From positions 62,001 through 126,000 of the forward strand of contig NZ_JASSZH010000020.1 in NCBI RefSeq assembly GCF_030271165.1: a DNA stretch of 64,000 nucleotides, read 5' to 3'. The first letter of the stretch is position 1. Every line of letters starts with the position of its first letter. This stretch comes from Psychromicrobium xiongbiense. GTDB taxonomy: Bacteria; Actinomycetota; Actinomycetes; Actinomycetales; Micrococcaceae. The notes beneath the pieces are model-generated. The model worked only from the letters and a program-made list of their open reading frames with translations, did not search any database and was not told the origin of the DNA. Below are positions 16,676 through 25,633 of this stretch, piece by piece. Made by a program: the position numbers and the translations under genes.

Positions 16676-16759
16676 ACCCCTATCCTGCCGCACCGGCAGT
16701 GGGTGAGCAGTGCCATCGGTGTTACGCCATCGTTGGGTGTATCGGGATAAACTGATGCA

Positions 16760-17485
16760 GTGACATTCAGTCGTTTCTCCCGGACCAGACCTCGAAGGCT
16801 ACTGCTGGTGGTTCTCGCTGCGCTGGCCCTGGTGGGCCTGGCAGGTTGCACCATCCGGGTCAATCAACCGGAGGACACCTCGTCCCGATCGGCCAGCCCG
16901 ACGCCATCGTATGCTGCACCGACCATCCTTCCGGGGCACGATGCCGCCGCGGTCGCCGCCAAGGACATGACATGGGCTGCGGGCAACACGTTGTCGATCG
17001 GCGTCCCGGTGGGCTGGAACGATCACGTCCCCGAGGTGACATCCACGGGAAACGAGACGCCGCCCGCCGAATGGAAGGCTGCCCGGCTGAACCAAGGCGG
17101 ATGGACGGAATATCAGAACGTCAATAGCTGCACCGAGAGCCATTGGTTCACGGTCAATCAGCAGCCGCTCATGACGGCCGAGGACGATCTGGCCTCCACC
17201 AGGGCCTTGTTCCATTTCCTGATGCCGTCGGTGCTGCCCGAGGTGCTCAAGGAGACCACGATGCGCTGGGGGCAGGACCTGTCCAAGCCCACGCCCTCGG
17301 TGCAGTTCCTGTCCTGGCGGCAGAACGCGGCCGCTGGCCATCCCGCCATCCTGTACAACGCACGGATGTTCAACCACGCCGGGACCGGCCTGGTCTTCAC
17401 CCTCTCCTGCCCCACGGATGCCCTGCTGGATGCCACGTATGCCGCGCTGCTGAACAAGCTCAGCGTCGCCCCGCCGGGCCAATAG
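16760..17485 (+). CDS. Putative lipoprotein, unknown function
   Basis: The 241-residue protein has a basic start, a hydrophobic stretch and a lipobox ending LAGC with Cys30, so it should be a lipid-anchored exported protein. A serine/threonine/proline linker follows. Two cysteines in the mature part (in NSCTESHWF and LSCPTDALL) may form a disulfide. No domain is recognised. A TAAACT box lies six bases before the GTG and no Shine-Dalgarno sequence is seen, predicting a leaderless mRNA. Confidence 0.7.
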   Translation: MTFSRFSRTRPRRLLLVVLAALALVGLAGCTIRVNQPEDTSSRSASPTPSYAAPTILPGHDAAAVAAKDMTWAAGNTLSIGVPVGWNDHVPEVTSTGNETPPAEWKAARLNQGGWTEYQNVNSCTESHWFTVNQQPLMTAEDDLASTRALFHFLMPSVLPEVLKETTMRWGQDLSKPTPSVQFLSWRQNAAAGHPAILYNARMFNHAGTGLVFTLSCPTDALLDATYAALLNKLSVAPPGQ

Positions 17486-17508
17486 GCACGCTCTCCTGTC
17501 AGTGAGTG

Positions 17509-18738
17509 TCAGTGAGCCGCGACGACGGCCCGTCGTTCCTCGTCCCGGCTGGGAACCAGCGGCGTCGCCACGGCCGGAATGATGCCGATCAGCGCGAAGG
17601 TCGCCGGAAAACTCAGCACGCCGAGCAGACCGCCGACCAGAGGGGGCACGATGGCGGAGACCAGGTACTGCCCCGTGTTCTGAATGCCCAGAGCGCGGGC
17701 GGACCAGTACGGCCCTGCCGCCTCAGCCACCACCGTGAAGGCCAGTCCGTTGTCCGCGACGGTGAGCGCCGACGCCAGAACGAGCGCAACGACGGCCAGG
17801 GGAACGGTCAGCGGAGCGGGCGCCGGACCGCTCTGGGCCAGTAGCGCGCTCAAGGACAGCAACAGGAGCGCCACCGTGGTGCTGACCGATACCCAGCGCA
17901 GCGGTGCCACCCGGCTGCCCCAGCGATCCGACCAGACTCCCGCGCCTATCCGTCCCAGTGCCCCGGTCAGCTGCGCCACCACGATGACCGCGCCAGCCGC
18001 GGGAGCATCCAGGTGAAGGCCGGTCAGCAGCCAGATGAGCGAGAAGGTCCACAGGGTGAATTGCGGCACCACCAGCAGTGCTGAGATCAGATGGATGCGC
18101 AGCAGGAAACTGCTGCCGCGGTAGGGATTCTCCGTCGCCGGGTCTGTACGACGGGCGCGGCGTTCGGGATTGCGCAGCCAGAACCAGCAGAGTCCTGCTG
18201 CCAGCAGCGACAGCAGTGCCACCACCCACCAGGCCGTACTGAGCGTTGCCGCGCCCGCTGTCGGAAGCATCAGTGCCCCCCAGCCCACGCCGAGCGGTTG
18301 TGCCATCTGACGGATTCCCATGGCCAGTCCGCGTTGCTGAACGGGAAACCAGCCGACCACAATGCGACCCCCGGCTGCGTTGGTGCAGGCGACAGCTACC
18401 CCGGAGAGGAACAGCCAGAGGCCAGCAGCAACGGGGCCACCACTGAGGGCGGCTGCGCCCAGCGCCAGGGCAGCAGCCGCCAGCCCCAGGGTCAGCGAAG
18501 CCCGCTCACCGATACGGTCGATGACGGCGCCCCATAGCACCAGCGTGCACAGCGTTCCGGCCAGCGGCATGGAGACCAGAAAGCCGGCTGACATCAGCCC
18601 GAGCCCCCACTGCCGATCCAGCTCCGGGAGCAGGAACGCCGTACCGTTGACGGTCAGTGAGCTGACGGCCTGGGCGAACACGACGATGCCCAGCATCATC
18701 CATCGTGCAGAGGCTCCAGAACGGGCGGGGGATTGCAT
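17509..18738 (-). CDS. MFS transporter
   Basis: The 409-residue protein shows about twelve hydrophobic helices. The loop between helices 2 and 3 reads WGAVIDRIGERASL, and the equivalent loop in the second half GRIGAGVWSDRWGSRV, the standard MFS signature positions. CTNAAGGRIVVGWFPVQQRGLAMGIRQMAQPLG resembles nitrate/cyanate- or oxalate-type MFS members, but the substrate cannot be assigned. GGAG lies before the ATG. It is convergent with the lipoprotein gene and divergent from the cysteine desulfurase gene. Confidence 0.88.
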   Translation of the reverse strand: MQSPARSGASARWMMLGIVVFAQAVSSLTVNGTAFLLPELDRQWGLGLMSAGFLVSMPLAGTLCTLVLWGAVIDRIGERASLTLGLAAAALALGAAALSGGPVAAGLWLFLSGVAVACTNAAGGRIVVGWFPVQQRGLAMGIRQMAQPLGVGWGALMLPTAGAATLSTAWWVVALLSLLAAGLCWFWLRNPERRARRTDPATENPYRGSSFLLRIHLISALLVVPQFTLWTFSLIWLLTGLHLDAPAAGAVIVVAQLTGALGRIGAGVWSDRWGSRVAPLRWVSVSTTVALLLLSLSALLAQSGPAPAPLTVPLAVVALVLASALTVADNGLAFTVVAEAAGPYWSARALGIQNTGQYLVSAIVPPLVGGLLGVLSFPATFALIGIIPAVATPLVPSRDEERRAVVAAH

Positions 18739-18855
18739 GAGTCACTCCATCTCATATGGTGAGAAATGCGTCTTGAATGATGGACTACTCTGAGGCTAAG
18801 ACCCCGCCAGGGCAGATTTCCATCCCGTCCATGGACTGGACGGTAGAATTGTCCG

Positions 18856-20139
18856 GTGCCCGTGTACCTTGACCATGCGGCAACCACACCCCTCTCCGGG
18901 CCTGCGTTGGCCGCACTCACCCAGGAACTGAGCCGTAGCGGTAACCCCTCGTCGCTGCATGGCTCGGGTCGTCGTGCCCGGATGGTGGTGGAGACGGCGC
19001 GCGAGGACCTGGCCCGGGCGGCCGGAGCCCACCCCTCCGAGGTGATTTTCGTCTCTGGCGGCACCGAAGCGGACAATCTTGCGGTGAAGGGCCTGTACTG
19101 GGCGCGCCGCGCGGCCGACCCGCAACGGCGGACCATCCTGGTTTCCTCGATTGAGCACCACGCGGTGCAGGACACCGTGGAGTGGCTGGAGCGCCATGAA
19201 GGGGCCAGGGTGGTCTGGCTGCCGGTCACTGCCGAGGGTGTTCTGGATCTTGAGGCCTACCGTGCCGCGCTCGATGCCGAACCGGAGTCGATTGCACTGG
19301 TCACCGTGATGTGGGCGAACAATGAAATGGGTGCCATTCAGCCTGTGGCCGAGGTTGCCGCACTCGCCGCCAGCTACGGCATCCCGGTTCACTCCGACGC
19401 CGTCCAGGCATTTGGCTCCGTTCCTGTCAGTTTTTCCGAGTCCGGGCTGGCTGCGATGTCGATCAGCGCACATAAACTGGGCGGTCCGGTCGGCGTGGGA
19501 GCCCTGCTGCTGGGCCGCTCCGTGACGGTGACTCCCGTGCAACACGGCGGTGGCCAGGAGCGCGACGTGCGCTCGGGCACGCTGGATACTGCCTCGATCG
19601 CAGCCTTTGCCGCTGCGGCCCAGGACGCCGTGGCCGGGCTGAACGAGGAGTTGCCACGGATCTCCGCGCTGCGCGATGAGCTGATTCGGCGGGTTCGCAA
19701 GGAGATTCCGGCTGCTGTGCTGAGAGGCCCCGATCCGCTTGCGGCAGATCTGCCGGATGCCGCACCTGCCACTTCCGCAACAGACACCAGACTTCCAGGA
19801 AACGTCCACTTCACCTTCCCCGGCTGCGAGGGCGATTCGCTACTGTTCCTGCTGGACATGGCAGGCATCGAAACCTCCACCGGTTCGGCCTGTACAGCAG
19901 GTGTTCCCCGACCCTCTCACGTTCTGTTGGCGATGGGGTTGAGCGAGGAGGACGCCCGCGGGGCCCAGCGGTTCAGCCTGGGGCATACATCCACCCCCGC
20001 GGACGTTGACGCCTTGATGGCGGCACTTCCGCTGGCCTATCAGCAGGCACTCGCTGCGGGAATGGCAGGGCACGTCTCCCGGATTGAGACGGCGGCCACC
20101 CGGGGATACGCCTCCCAGAGACACGAAGGACAACGATGA
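18856..20139 (+). CDS. Cysteine desulfurase (NifS/IscS family)
   Basis: This 427-residue PLP enzyme removes sulfur from cysteine and passes it on as a persulfide. [11 protein letters not shown] opens the protein, [15 protein letters not shown] and [11 protein letters not shown] are PLP-site motifs, Lys207 sits in ISAHKLGGP, and Cys346 in [16 protein letters not shown] is the sulfur-accepting residue. Its stop overlaps mnmA by four bases, so its most likely job is to feed sulfur to tRNA 2-thiouridine synthesis. TAGAAT stands six bases before the GTG and no ribosome binding site is visible, so the mRNA may be leaderless. The C-terminus extends about 40 residues past the usual end. Confidence 0.92.
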   Translation: MPVYLDHAATTPLSGPALAALTQELSRSGNPSSLHGSGRRARMVVETAREDLARAAGAHPSEVIFVSGGTEADNLAVKGLYWARRAADPQRRTILVSSIEHHAVQDTVEWLERHEGARVVWLPVTAEGVLDLEAYRAALDAEPESIALVTVMWANNEMGAIQPVAEVAALAASYGIPVHSDAVQAFGSVPVSFSESGLAAMSISAHKLGGPVGVGALLLGRSVTVTPVQHGGGQERDVRSGTLDTASIAAFAAAAQDAVAGLNEELPRISALRDELIRRVRKEIPAAVLRGPDPLAADLPDAAPATSATDTRLPGNVHFTFPGCEGDSLLFLLDMAGIETSTGSACTAGVPRPSHVLLAMGLSEEDARGAQRFSLGHTSTPADVDALMAALPLAYQQALAAGMAGHVSRIETAATRGYASQRHEGQR

Positions 20140-21335
20140 AGGTTTTGGCGGCAATGAGTGGCGGGGTGGACTCCGCGGTGGCTGCGGCGCGCGCCGTCGA
20201 GGCCGGGCATGAGGTGGTCGGTGTTCATCTGGCCCTGTCCCGGATGCCCGGCACCCTGCGCACCGGCAGCCGGGGCTGCTGCACCATCGAGGATTCCACC
20301 GATGCCTGGAAGGCCTGCGAGAAGCTGGGCATTCCCTACTACGTCTGGGACTTCTCTGAGCGTTTCAAAGAAGACGTGGTGGAGGACTTCGTTGCCGAGT
20401 ACGCTGCGGGCCGCACCCCGAATCCCTGTATGCGGTGCAATGAGCGGATCAAGTTCGCGGCCCTGCTGGAGAAGGCGCTGGCGCTGGGCTTCGATGCGGT
20501 CTGCACGGGTCACTACGCCCGGGTGACGCAGGATGCCGAGGGAAACTTTGAACTGCACCGCGCCAACGACTGGGCCAAGGACCAGTCGTATGTGCTGGGC
20601 GTGTTGACCCACGAGCAGCTGAAGCACTCAATGTTCCCGTTGGCCGATGCCCAGAGTAAGGCGGAGGTACGCGCGGAGGCCGGGCGGCGAGGCCTGTCCG
20701 TGGCCAAGAAGCCGGACAGCCATGACATCTGTTTCATCTCCGACGGCGACACCGCCGGCTGGCTGGCCGAGAAGATCGAGATGACACCGGGCGCCATCGT
20801 CGACGAAACAGGCGCGACCGTTGGTGCCCATACGGGAGCCAACCAGTTCACCGTGGGTCAGCGGCGGGGCCTGAAGCTTGGCACCCCGGCTGCGGACGGG
20901 AAGCCGCGCTTTGTGCTGGAGATCCGTCCCAAGGACAACACTGTGGTGGTGGGCCCTCAGAAGCTGCTGGCGATCGATGACCTCCGCGGCATCAAGGTCT
21001 CCTGGGCTGGGGAGCCGATTCCGGCGGTGGCCCGAGGCGAGGAATTCGACTGCATGGCCCAAGTCCGTGCCCACGGCGAGCCAGTGGCGGCCACAGCCTG
21101 GATGGAGCCGGGCAGCGGAGATGCCGGGTCCGTGGATGCCGGGTCCGGGGATGTCGCAGAAACCGGACCGCAGCTGGTGGTCCGGTTGAAGGAACCATTA
21201 CGTGGGGTGGCGCCGGGGCAGACGGTCGTGCTGTATCAGGGGACCCGTGTTCTGGGTCAGGCGACGATCGATGCCGCCCGCTCGCTGCAGCGGGCTTCCG
21301 CGGAGCCTGCATCTACCCAGCTGACCGCCGAGTAG
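20136..21335 (+). CDS. mnmA: tRNA 2-thiouridine(34) synthase
   Basis: The 399-residue enzyme activates U34 of Lys/Glu/Gln tRNAs with ATP and inserts sulfur. The PP-loop [11 protein letters not shown] is at residues 7-17, the catalytic pair is Cys98 (PNPCMRCNE) and Cys199 ([11 protein letters not shown]), and TGHYARV and FTVGQRRGL are further family motifs. Coupled by ATGA overlap to the cysteine desulfurase. An unusual Gly/Asp/Ser-rich stretch with imperfect repeats of the type DAGS(V/G)D is inserted near residues 325-345, in the C-terminal barrel. Confidence 0.95.
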   Translation: MKVLAAMSGGVDSAVAAARAVEAGHEVVGVHLALSRMPGTLRTGSRGCCTIEDSTDAWKACEKLGIPYYVWDFSERFKEDVVEDFVAEYAAGRTPNPCMRCNERIKFAALLEKALALGFDAVCTGHYARVTQDAEGNFELHRANDWAKDQSYVLGVLTHEQLKHSMFPLADAQSKAEVRAEAGRRGLSVAKKPDSHDICFISDGDTAGWLAEKIEMTPGAIVDETGATVGAHTGANQFTVGQRRGLKLGTPAADGKPRFVLEIRPKDNTVVVGPQKLLAIDDLRGIKVSWAGEPIPAVARGEEFDCMAQVRAHGEPVAATAWMEPGSGDAGSVDAGSGDVAETGPQLVVRLKEPLRGVAPGQTVVLYQGTRVLGQATIDAARSLQRASAEPASTQLTAE

Positions 21336-21341
21336 CAGCCC

Positions 21342-22058
21342 GTGGCGAGCTATGTTCTGATCCTCCAGCATCTGGCGGTGGAAGGCCCGGGTTTGATTGC
21401 CCGGGCTCTGGAACTGGCGGGGGTGCAGTATCGGATCCGGAATCTCCTCCAGGAGCTGGACCCGGCGCTGCCACCCCTCGAGGAGTTGTCGGGCGTGGTG
21501 CTCATGGGTGGTCCGATGGATGCCGATGACCTTGATCGCTACCCTGCCCTGGCTCTGGAGCAGAAACTGATCCGCGCTGCAGTGGCCAGCGAGATTCCCG
21601 TGCTGGGAGTCTGCCTGGGTCATCAGTTGATCGCTCTGGCTCTGGGCGGAGGGCTGCAGCACGCCGCCACCCGTGAGATCGGTGTAGCGGCCATTTCCGC
21701 CACCGGCGAGCTGACAGCGCTGAACGGGCTGGACGTCGTGCACTGGCATGGCGATAACGCCGTGCTTCCCGAAGGGGTGGCCTCTCTGGCCCGGACGGAA
21801 GATTGCGGTACGCAGGCCTTTCGTCACGGTTCGGCACTCGGTTTGCAGTTTCATCTGGAGCTCGATGCCGAACTGCTGGACACCTGGCTCGCCAGCGGGA
21901 TGGCAGAGGATTTGGCGGAAGGCGAGGGAGAAAAGATCCGCAAAGATTTTATGCAGGGAATTGACGCCAGAACTCGTGCTGCGAGCGAAATATTCCAGCA
22001 ATTTTCCCGTGAGTGCCTGGTAGCTAAAGCTCGCCAGATAAGACAATTGCAAGGGTAA
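21342..22058 (+). CDS. Class I glutamine amidotransferase-like protein
   Basis: The 238-residue protein is a stand-alone class I GATase domain. The nucleophile is Cys91 in LGVCLGHQLIA, and the His-Glu pair is in LGLQFHLELD. GVVLMGGPMDADD and HWHGDNAVLPEG resemble the GMP-synthase-like amidotransferase group, sometimes annotated as gamma-glutamyl hydrolases. No synthetase partner lies nearby, so the acceptor is unknown. It starts with GTG six bases after mnmA and probably reads through from it. Its last 40 codons and the following interval are visibly A+T-richer than the rest. Confidence 0.82.
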   Translation: MASYVLILQHLAVEGPGLIARALELAGVQYRIRNLLQELDPALPPLEELSGVVLMGGPMDADDLDRYPALALEQKLIRAAVASEIPVLGVCLGHQLIALALGGGLQHAATREIGVAAISATGELTALNGLDVVHWHGDNAVLPEGVASLARTEDCGTQAFRHGSALGLQFHLELDAELLDTWLASGMAEDLAEGEGEKIRKDFMQGIDARTRAASEIFQQFSRECLVAKARQIRQLQG

Positions 22059-22229
22059 TATCTCGCAGTGAAGCGATTCAAAATTGCTGTAGTTTTCTGG
22101 CTAAATTCATAGACAACCCAAGGCGTCTCTGCTATACCTACAGAAGGCAGGGGGAGCCGGATGGATTGATTGCAGCCCCCTACTGCCGTCTTGGTAATTC
22201 CATATTTTGAAAGAGTTGGGGGGCTCTTC

Positions 22230-23636
22230 ATGTTTTTTTTGCGTGACGCTTTGCGTCACCTATTGGGGGGAAAAGGCAAGCGTCTTGCGACGGTTGTCGG
22301 AATTGCTGGTCTGATGGTCGCTTCAGTTTCCTGGAGCGCAGGCGCAGCGAATGCAGTGGAAATCGCACCACATGGAACTGTTCAGTCGAACTGTTCAACT
22401 TTGTTTGTAGATCTCGCAGGCTACCCGGCCATGGTTCCCGGCAAAGATGCCGTCCCAGGGACGCCCGGTCAGCCGTACATCGCACCCACGTACAAGACGA
22501 TCATCGTGACCCCGGCTGTGCCTGCCACGTATGTCCAGGAGTGGTTGTACATCCAGCACGAAACTGGCGCTCTGAAGTGGGAGCCGGAAGGCTGGAACGG
22601 AATCGTTCGTGGCGTGGACCATGGTAAGGGCTGGGCGTATGTCGTCCCTTATACGCATCGCGACACCAACGTCATTCTGACGCCGGCCGTCCCTGCCGTC
22701 ACCAAGTTGGTGATCGACAATCCCGGCCAGCCCTATATTGCACCAACACCCGGATCGCCGGCTGTGCCGCCGAAATGGAACACCGTGTGGGTGTGGATTG
22801 ATGGAACGCTGGTTGACACCCAGAGTTTCAGCAGCACCTTCGACAAGAATTATCTCCTGGGAGATCCGACGGATTCCCATAGCTACGTGGTGAAAGCACG
22901 TGCCTGGAATTCGGAGGTCAGTCAGACATGGAGTGGTGAATCCAAGCCATGTCGGCATGAGATTGAGCATGTCACTCCTCCAGGAGCAGCTAACCCGCCT
23001 ACGTGTACGGCAGACGGTTCTTTGCCTGCCTTGCCTACGGCTGACGGTTACACCTTCAGCTGGAACCGACCGTTCAACGGGCCAGGTACCTACTACGCCA
23101 CAGCAACAGCAAAGCCCGGATTCTTCTTCGACGAAGATACCCAGACCATCTTCACCGTTGTTGTCATGGCGAAGCTGACGGGCCTGCAATGTGCCACGGT
23201 GGTCACTCCGGTTGCGCCGACGTTGGTCACTACCAGTGGATGTGGAACCTATGGCAGCGTGACACCTGCCATGACCACAGGAGTCGCCTACGCGGTGACC
23301 TTTGACAAGGTCACCGGCAACTACACCGTAGTGGCTACTCCGGCCAGTGCTGCGTACAAGTTCACCGGTGCGCAGACGGTGACCTTCACCGGCTCGGTAG
23401 GGGCATTCACGGTCTGTCCGGCGGTGGTCGTCACGGTCACTTCTCCACCGGTCACGGTGAATGTGACCACACCTCCGGTAACCGTCATGGTTCCAGCGGC
23501 TGCACCTGCAGCTGCTCCGGTGCTGGCACAGACCGGTACGAATCTGGCCTGGCCTGCGGGCGCGGCAGCGTTCCTGATGTTCGGTGGTCTGACCACCGTG
23601 CTGATGGCCCGTCATCGGTCGTCTCGCAAGAGTTAA
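22230..23636 (+). CDS. Cell-wall-anchored surface protein with LAQTG sorting signal
   Basis: The 468-residue exported protein begins with a signal peptide (residues about 1-41, ending GAANA). The middle has two copies of a PGQPYIAPT motif followed by TPAVPA-type segments, then Ig-like repeats with paired cysteines (CTADGSLPALP ... GPGTYYATATAKPGF). The C-terminus has a proline/valine/threonine stretch and LAQTG at 432-436, a hydrophobic helix and a basic tail HRSSRKS. That is a class E sortase (LAXTG) anchoring signal. Binding partner unknown. I chose the ATG after GGGGGG rather than an in-frame start 60 bases upstream, which would spoil the signal peptide. The 5' end is A+T-rich. Confidence 0.8.
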   Translation: MFFLRDALRHLLGGKGKRLATVVGIAGLMVASVSWSAGAANAVEIAPHGTVQSNCSTLFVDLAGYPAMVPGKDAVPGTPGQPYIAPTYKTIIVTPAVPATYVQEWLYIQHETGALKWEPEGWNGIVRGVDHGKGWAYVVPYTHRDTNVILTPAVPAVTKLVIDNPGQPYIAPTPGSPAVPPKWNTVWVWIDGTLVDTQSFSSTFDKNYLLGDPTDSHSYVVKARAWNSEVSQTWSGESKPCRHEIEHVTPPGAANPPTCTADGSLPALPTADGYTFSWNRPFNGPGTYYATATAKPGFFFDEDTQTIFTVVVMAKLTGLQCATVVTPVAPTLVTTSGCGTYGSVTPAMTTGVAYAVTFDKVTGNYTVVATPASAAYKFTGAQTVTFTGSVGAFTVCPAVVVTVTSPPVTVNVTTPPVTVMVPAAAPAAAPVLAQTGTNLAWPAGAAAFLMFGGLTTVLMARHRSSRKS

Positions 23637-23658
23637 CCAGGACTTAACACGGTGAAGT

Positions 23659-23682
23659 CCGGGGGGTCAGTGAGCCCCCCGG
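23659..23682 (+). terminator. GC-rich hairpin after the surface protein gene
   Basis: CCGGGGGG and CCCCCCGG form an 8-bp perfect stem with an 8-base loop, 23 bases past the stop codon. There is no T-run, so it would be an atypical terminator of the sort often seen in high-GC bacteria. Confidence 0.55.
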
Positions 23683-23692
23683 GCACTCGGTT

Positions 23693-23739
23693 AGAGTGGC
23701 GTTTCCCTAGGAAAATCAACCTCGGGGGAGCGCCACTCT
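23693..23739. other. Long stem-loop between surface protein and ABC transporter genes
   Basis: AGAGTGGCG and CGCCACTCT pair perfectly, and the next six bases inward (TTTCCC with GGGGAG) also pair if two G-T pairs are allowed, giving a 15-bp stem with a 17-base loop. It may be a second terminator or an RNA element in the leader of the binding-protein gene. Confidence 0.45.
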
Positions 23740-23757
23740 TGCCGTGTGTAAACCGAA

Positions 23758-23794
23758 CTACTGTTCAGTAGCGGCGCAGGCATGCTCTAGCATG
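23758..23794. promoter_or_regulatory. Two short palindromes upstream of the peptide transporter
   Basis: CTACTG-TT-CAGTAG (23758-23771) and CATGCT-CT-AGCATG (23781-23794) are both perfect with two-base centres, and the centres are 23 bases apart. They lie 90-125 bases before the binding-protein ATG and could be operators. Confidence 0.4.
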
Positions 23795-23882
23795 TACGTG
23801 TGCTGGATCACATGGCGCTGCGCTCATCGAGGCGTCGCCGGGGGGATTTCTGCGCGTCATACCCGACGAAAGAAAGTTTGCG

Positions 23883-25523
23883 ATGTCTACACACACTCTC
23901 AAGCTGCGTTCCCTCGCAGTGGTGGCCGGCGCATCCCTGCTGGCACTGACTGCGTGCACCGGCCCCGCCGGGAACAGCGGCAGTGGCGGCTCTGGTTCGG
24001 GGTCAGGAGGTTCCCTGACCATCGGCACCACGGACAAGGTGACCGCGCTGGATCCCGCAGGTTCCTATGACAACGGTTCGCTCTTCATGGAAACCCAGGT
24101 CTACCCATTCCTGCTCAACGTCAAACCTCAGGGCAATGAGATTGAACCGGACCTTGCAGCCTCGGCCTCCTTCACCTCGCCCACCGAGTACACGGTCAAA
24201 CTGCGGCCCAATCTCAAGTTCGCCAATGGCCACACTCTGGATTCGACTGATGTGAAGTTCAGTTTTGACCGCATCGTGAAGATCAACGACGAAAACGGCC
24301 CGGCCTCGCTGTTGGAGAACCTCTCCAGCGTTGCGGCTCCGGATCCGAACACCGTGGTCTTCACGCTCAAGCAGCCCAATGACCAGACCTTCCCCGGGGT
24401 GCTCACCTCCTCGGCCGGACCCATTGTCGATCATGCTGTTTTCCCGGCGGACAAGCTGATGACCGATGAGGACATCGCCAAGGCTCATCCCTTCGCCGGT
24501 GCCTACGACGTGACCAGCTACACCAAGAACCAGCTGGTCAGCCTGAAGGCCAATCCCAACTACGTAGGCCTGGTCGACAAGGCGAAGACCGATGTGGTCA
24601 ACGTCCAGTACTACGCGAACGCCAACAACCTCAAGCTGGACATTCAGACCAACAAGATCGATGTGGCCTGGCGCAGCCTGAGCGCCACCGACATCGGGGA
24701 TCTGAAGACCAAGAGCAACGTCAAGGTCCAGACCGGACCCGGTGGCGAGCTGCGCTACCTGGTTTTCAACTTCAACACCATGCCCTTCGGCGCCAAGACA
24801 CCGGAGGCCAGCCCGCAGAAGTCTCTGGCAGTGCGCCAGGCAGTGGCGGACCTGATCGACCGCCAGGCCATCTCCACCGATGTCTACAAGGGCACCTACA
24901 CCCCGGTCTATTCGCCGGTCGCCTCCGGCCTGCCCGGGGCGAAGGAACCGCTGAAGTCGCTGTACGGCGACGGATCCGGCGGCCCCAGCCTGGACAAGGC
25001 CAAGAAAGTCCTGGCCGATGCCGGCGTCACCGGGCCGGTGACCCTGAATCTGCAGTACAACCCGGACCACTATGGCCCTGGCTCCGGCGACGAATACGCC
25101 AAGATCAAGGACCAGCTGGACAAGTCTGGCCTGTTCAAGGTCAACCTGCAGTCCACCGAATGGACCCAGTATTCCAAGGACCGCACGGCGGATCTGTACC
25201 CGGTGTACCAGCTGGGCTGGTTCCCGGATTACACGGATGCAGACAACTACCTTTCGCCGTTCTTCAGCAAGGACAACTTCCTGCACAACCACTACGACAA
25301 TGCGCAGGTGCAGACGCTGATCCAGCAGCAGCGCGTCGAGACGGACAAGGCGAAGCGGGCTGATCTGATTGGTCAGATCCAGGACCTGGAAGCTAAGGAC
25401 CTATCGACTCTGCCGATGCTCCAGGGCAACCAGGTGGCAGTCTCCGGAACCAACGTCAGCGGCGTGGACACCACGCTTGATGCTGCCTTCAAGTTCCGCG
25501 CTGCGGTCATCTCCAAAAAGTAG
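23883..25523 (+). CDS. Peptide ABC transporter substrate-binding lipoprotein
   Basis: The 546-residue protein has a signal peptide with lipobox LTAC (Cys25), then a Gly/Ser linker and a family-5 solute-binding fold (SBP_bac_5), with TALDPAGSYDNGS and YTVKLRPNLKFANGHTLDSTDVKFSFDR as typical elements. It should capture oligopeptides or similar cargo outside the membrane and hand it to the permeases encoded next. GAAAGAAAG precedes the ATG. A strong hairpin separates it from the permease genes, which usually lets the binding protein be made in excess. The substrate class is not determined by the sequence. Confidence 0.9.
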   Translation: MSTHTLKLRSLAVVAGASLLALTACTGPAGNSGSGGSGSGSGGSLTIGTTDKVTALDPAGSYDNGSLFMETQVYPFLLNVKPQGNEIEPDLAASASFTSPTEYTVKLRPNLKFANGHTLDSTDVKFSFDRIVKINDENGPASLLENLSSVAAPDPNTVVFTLKQPNDQTFPGVLTSSAGPIVDHAVFPADKLMTDEDIAKAHPFAGAYDVTSYTKNQLVSLKANPNYVGLVDKAKTDVVNVQYYANANNLKLDIQTNKIDVAWRSLSATDIGDLKTKSNVKVQTGPGGELRYLVFNFNTMPFGAKTPEASPQKSLAVRQAVADLIDRQAISTDVYKGTYTPVYSPVASGLPGAKEPLKSLYGDGSGGPSLDKAKKVLADAGVTGPVTLNLQYNPDHYGPGSGDEYAKIKDQLDKSGLFKVNLQSTEWTQYSKDRTADLYPVYQLGWFPDYTDADNYLSPFFSKDNFLHNHYDNAQVQTLIQQQRVETDKAKRADLIGQIQDLEAKDLSTLPMLQGNQVAVSGTNVSGVDTTLDAAFKFRAAVISKK

Positions 25524-25533
25524 TCACCATTCC

Positions 25534-25575
25534 AGGCTCGGGGTGAGACGCTCAGTGGCGTCTCACCCCGAGCCT
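25534..25575 (+). terminator. Perfect 18-bp hairpin between binding protein and permease genes
   Basis: Arms at 25534-25551 and 25558-25575 are exact reverse complements around TCAGTG. The right arm is followed by GTTCAGGC, without a T-run. The location, ten bases past the stop, suits partial termination or protection of the upstream mRNA from 3' decay. Confidence 0.75.
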
Positions 25576-25633
25576 GTTCAGGCTTCCACCACAGAGGCCC
25601 CCAGATGAAGCCCAGACAAAGGCATACGCACTC

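Noticed and set aside
24003..25292. A 429-residue minus-strand frame
   Set aside because: It is antisense to the peptide-binding lipoprotein gene.
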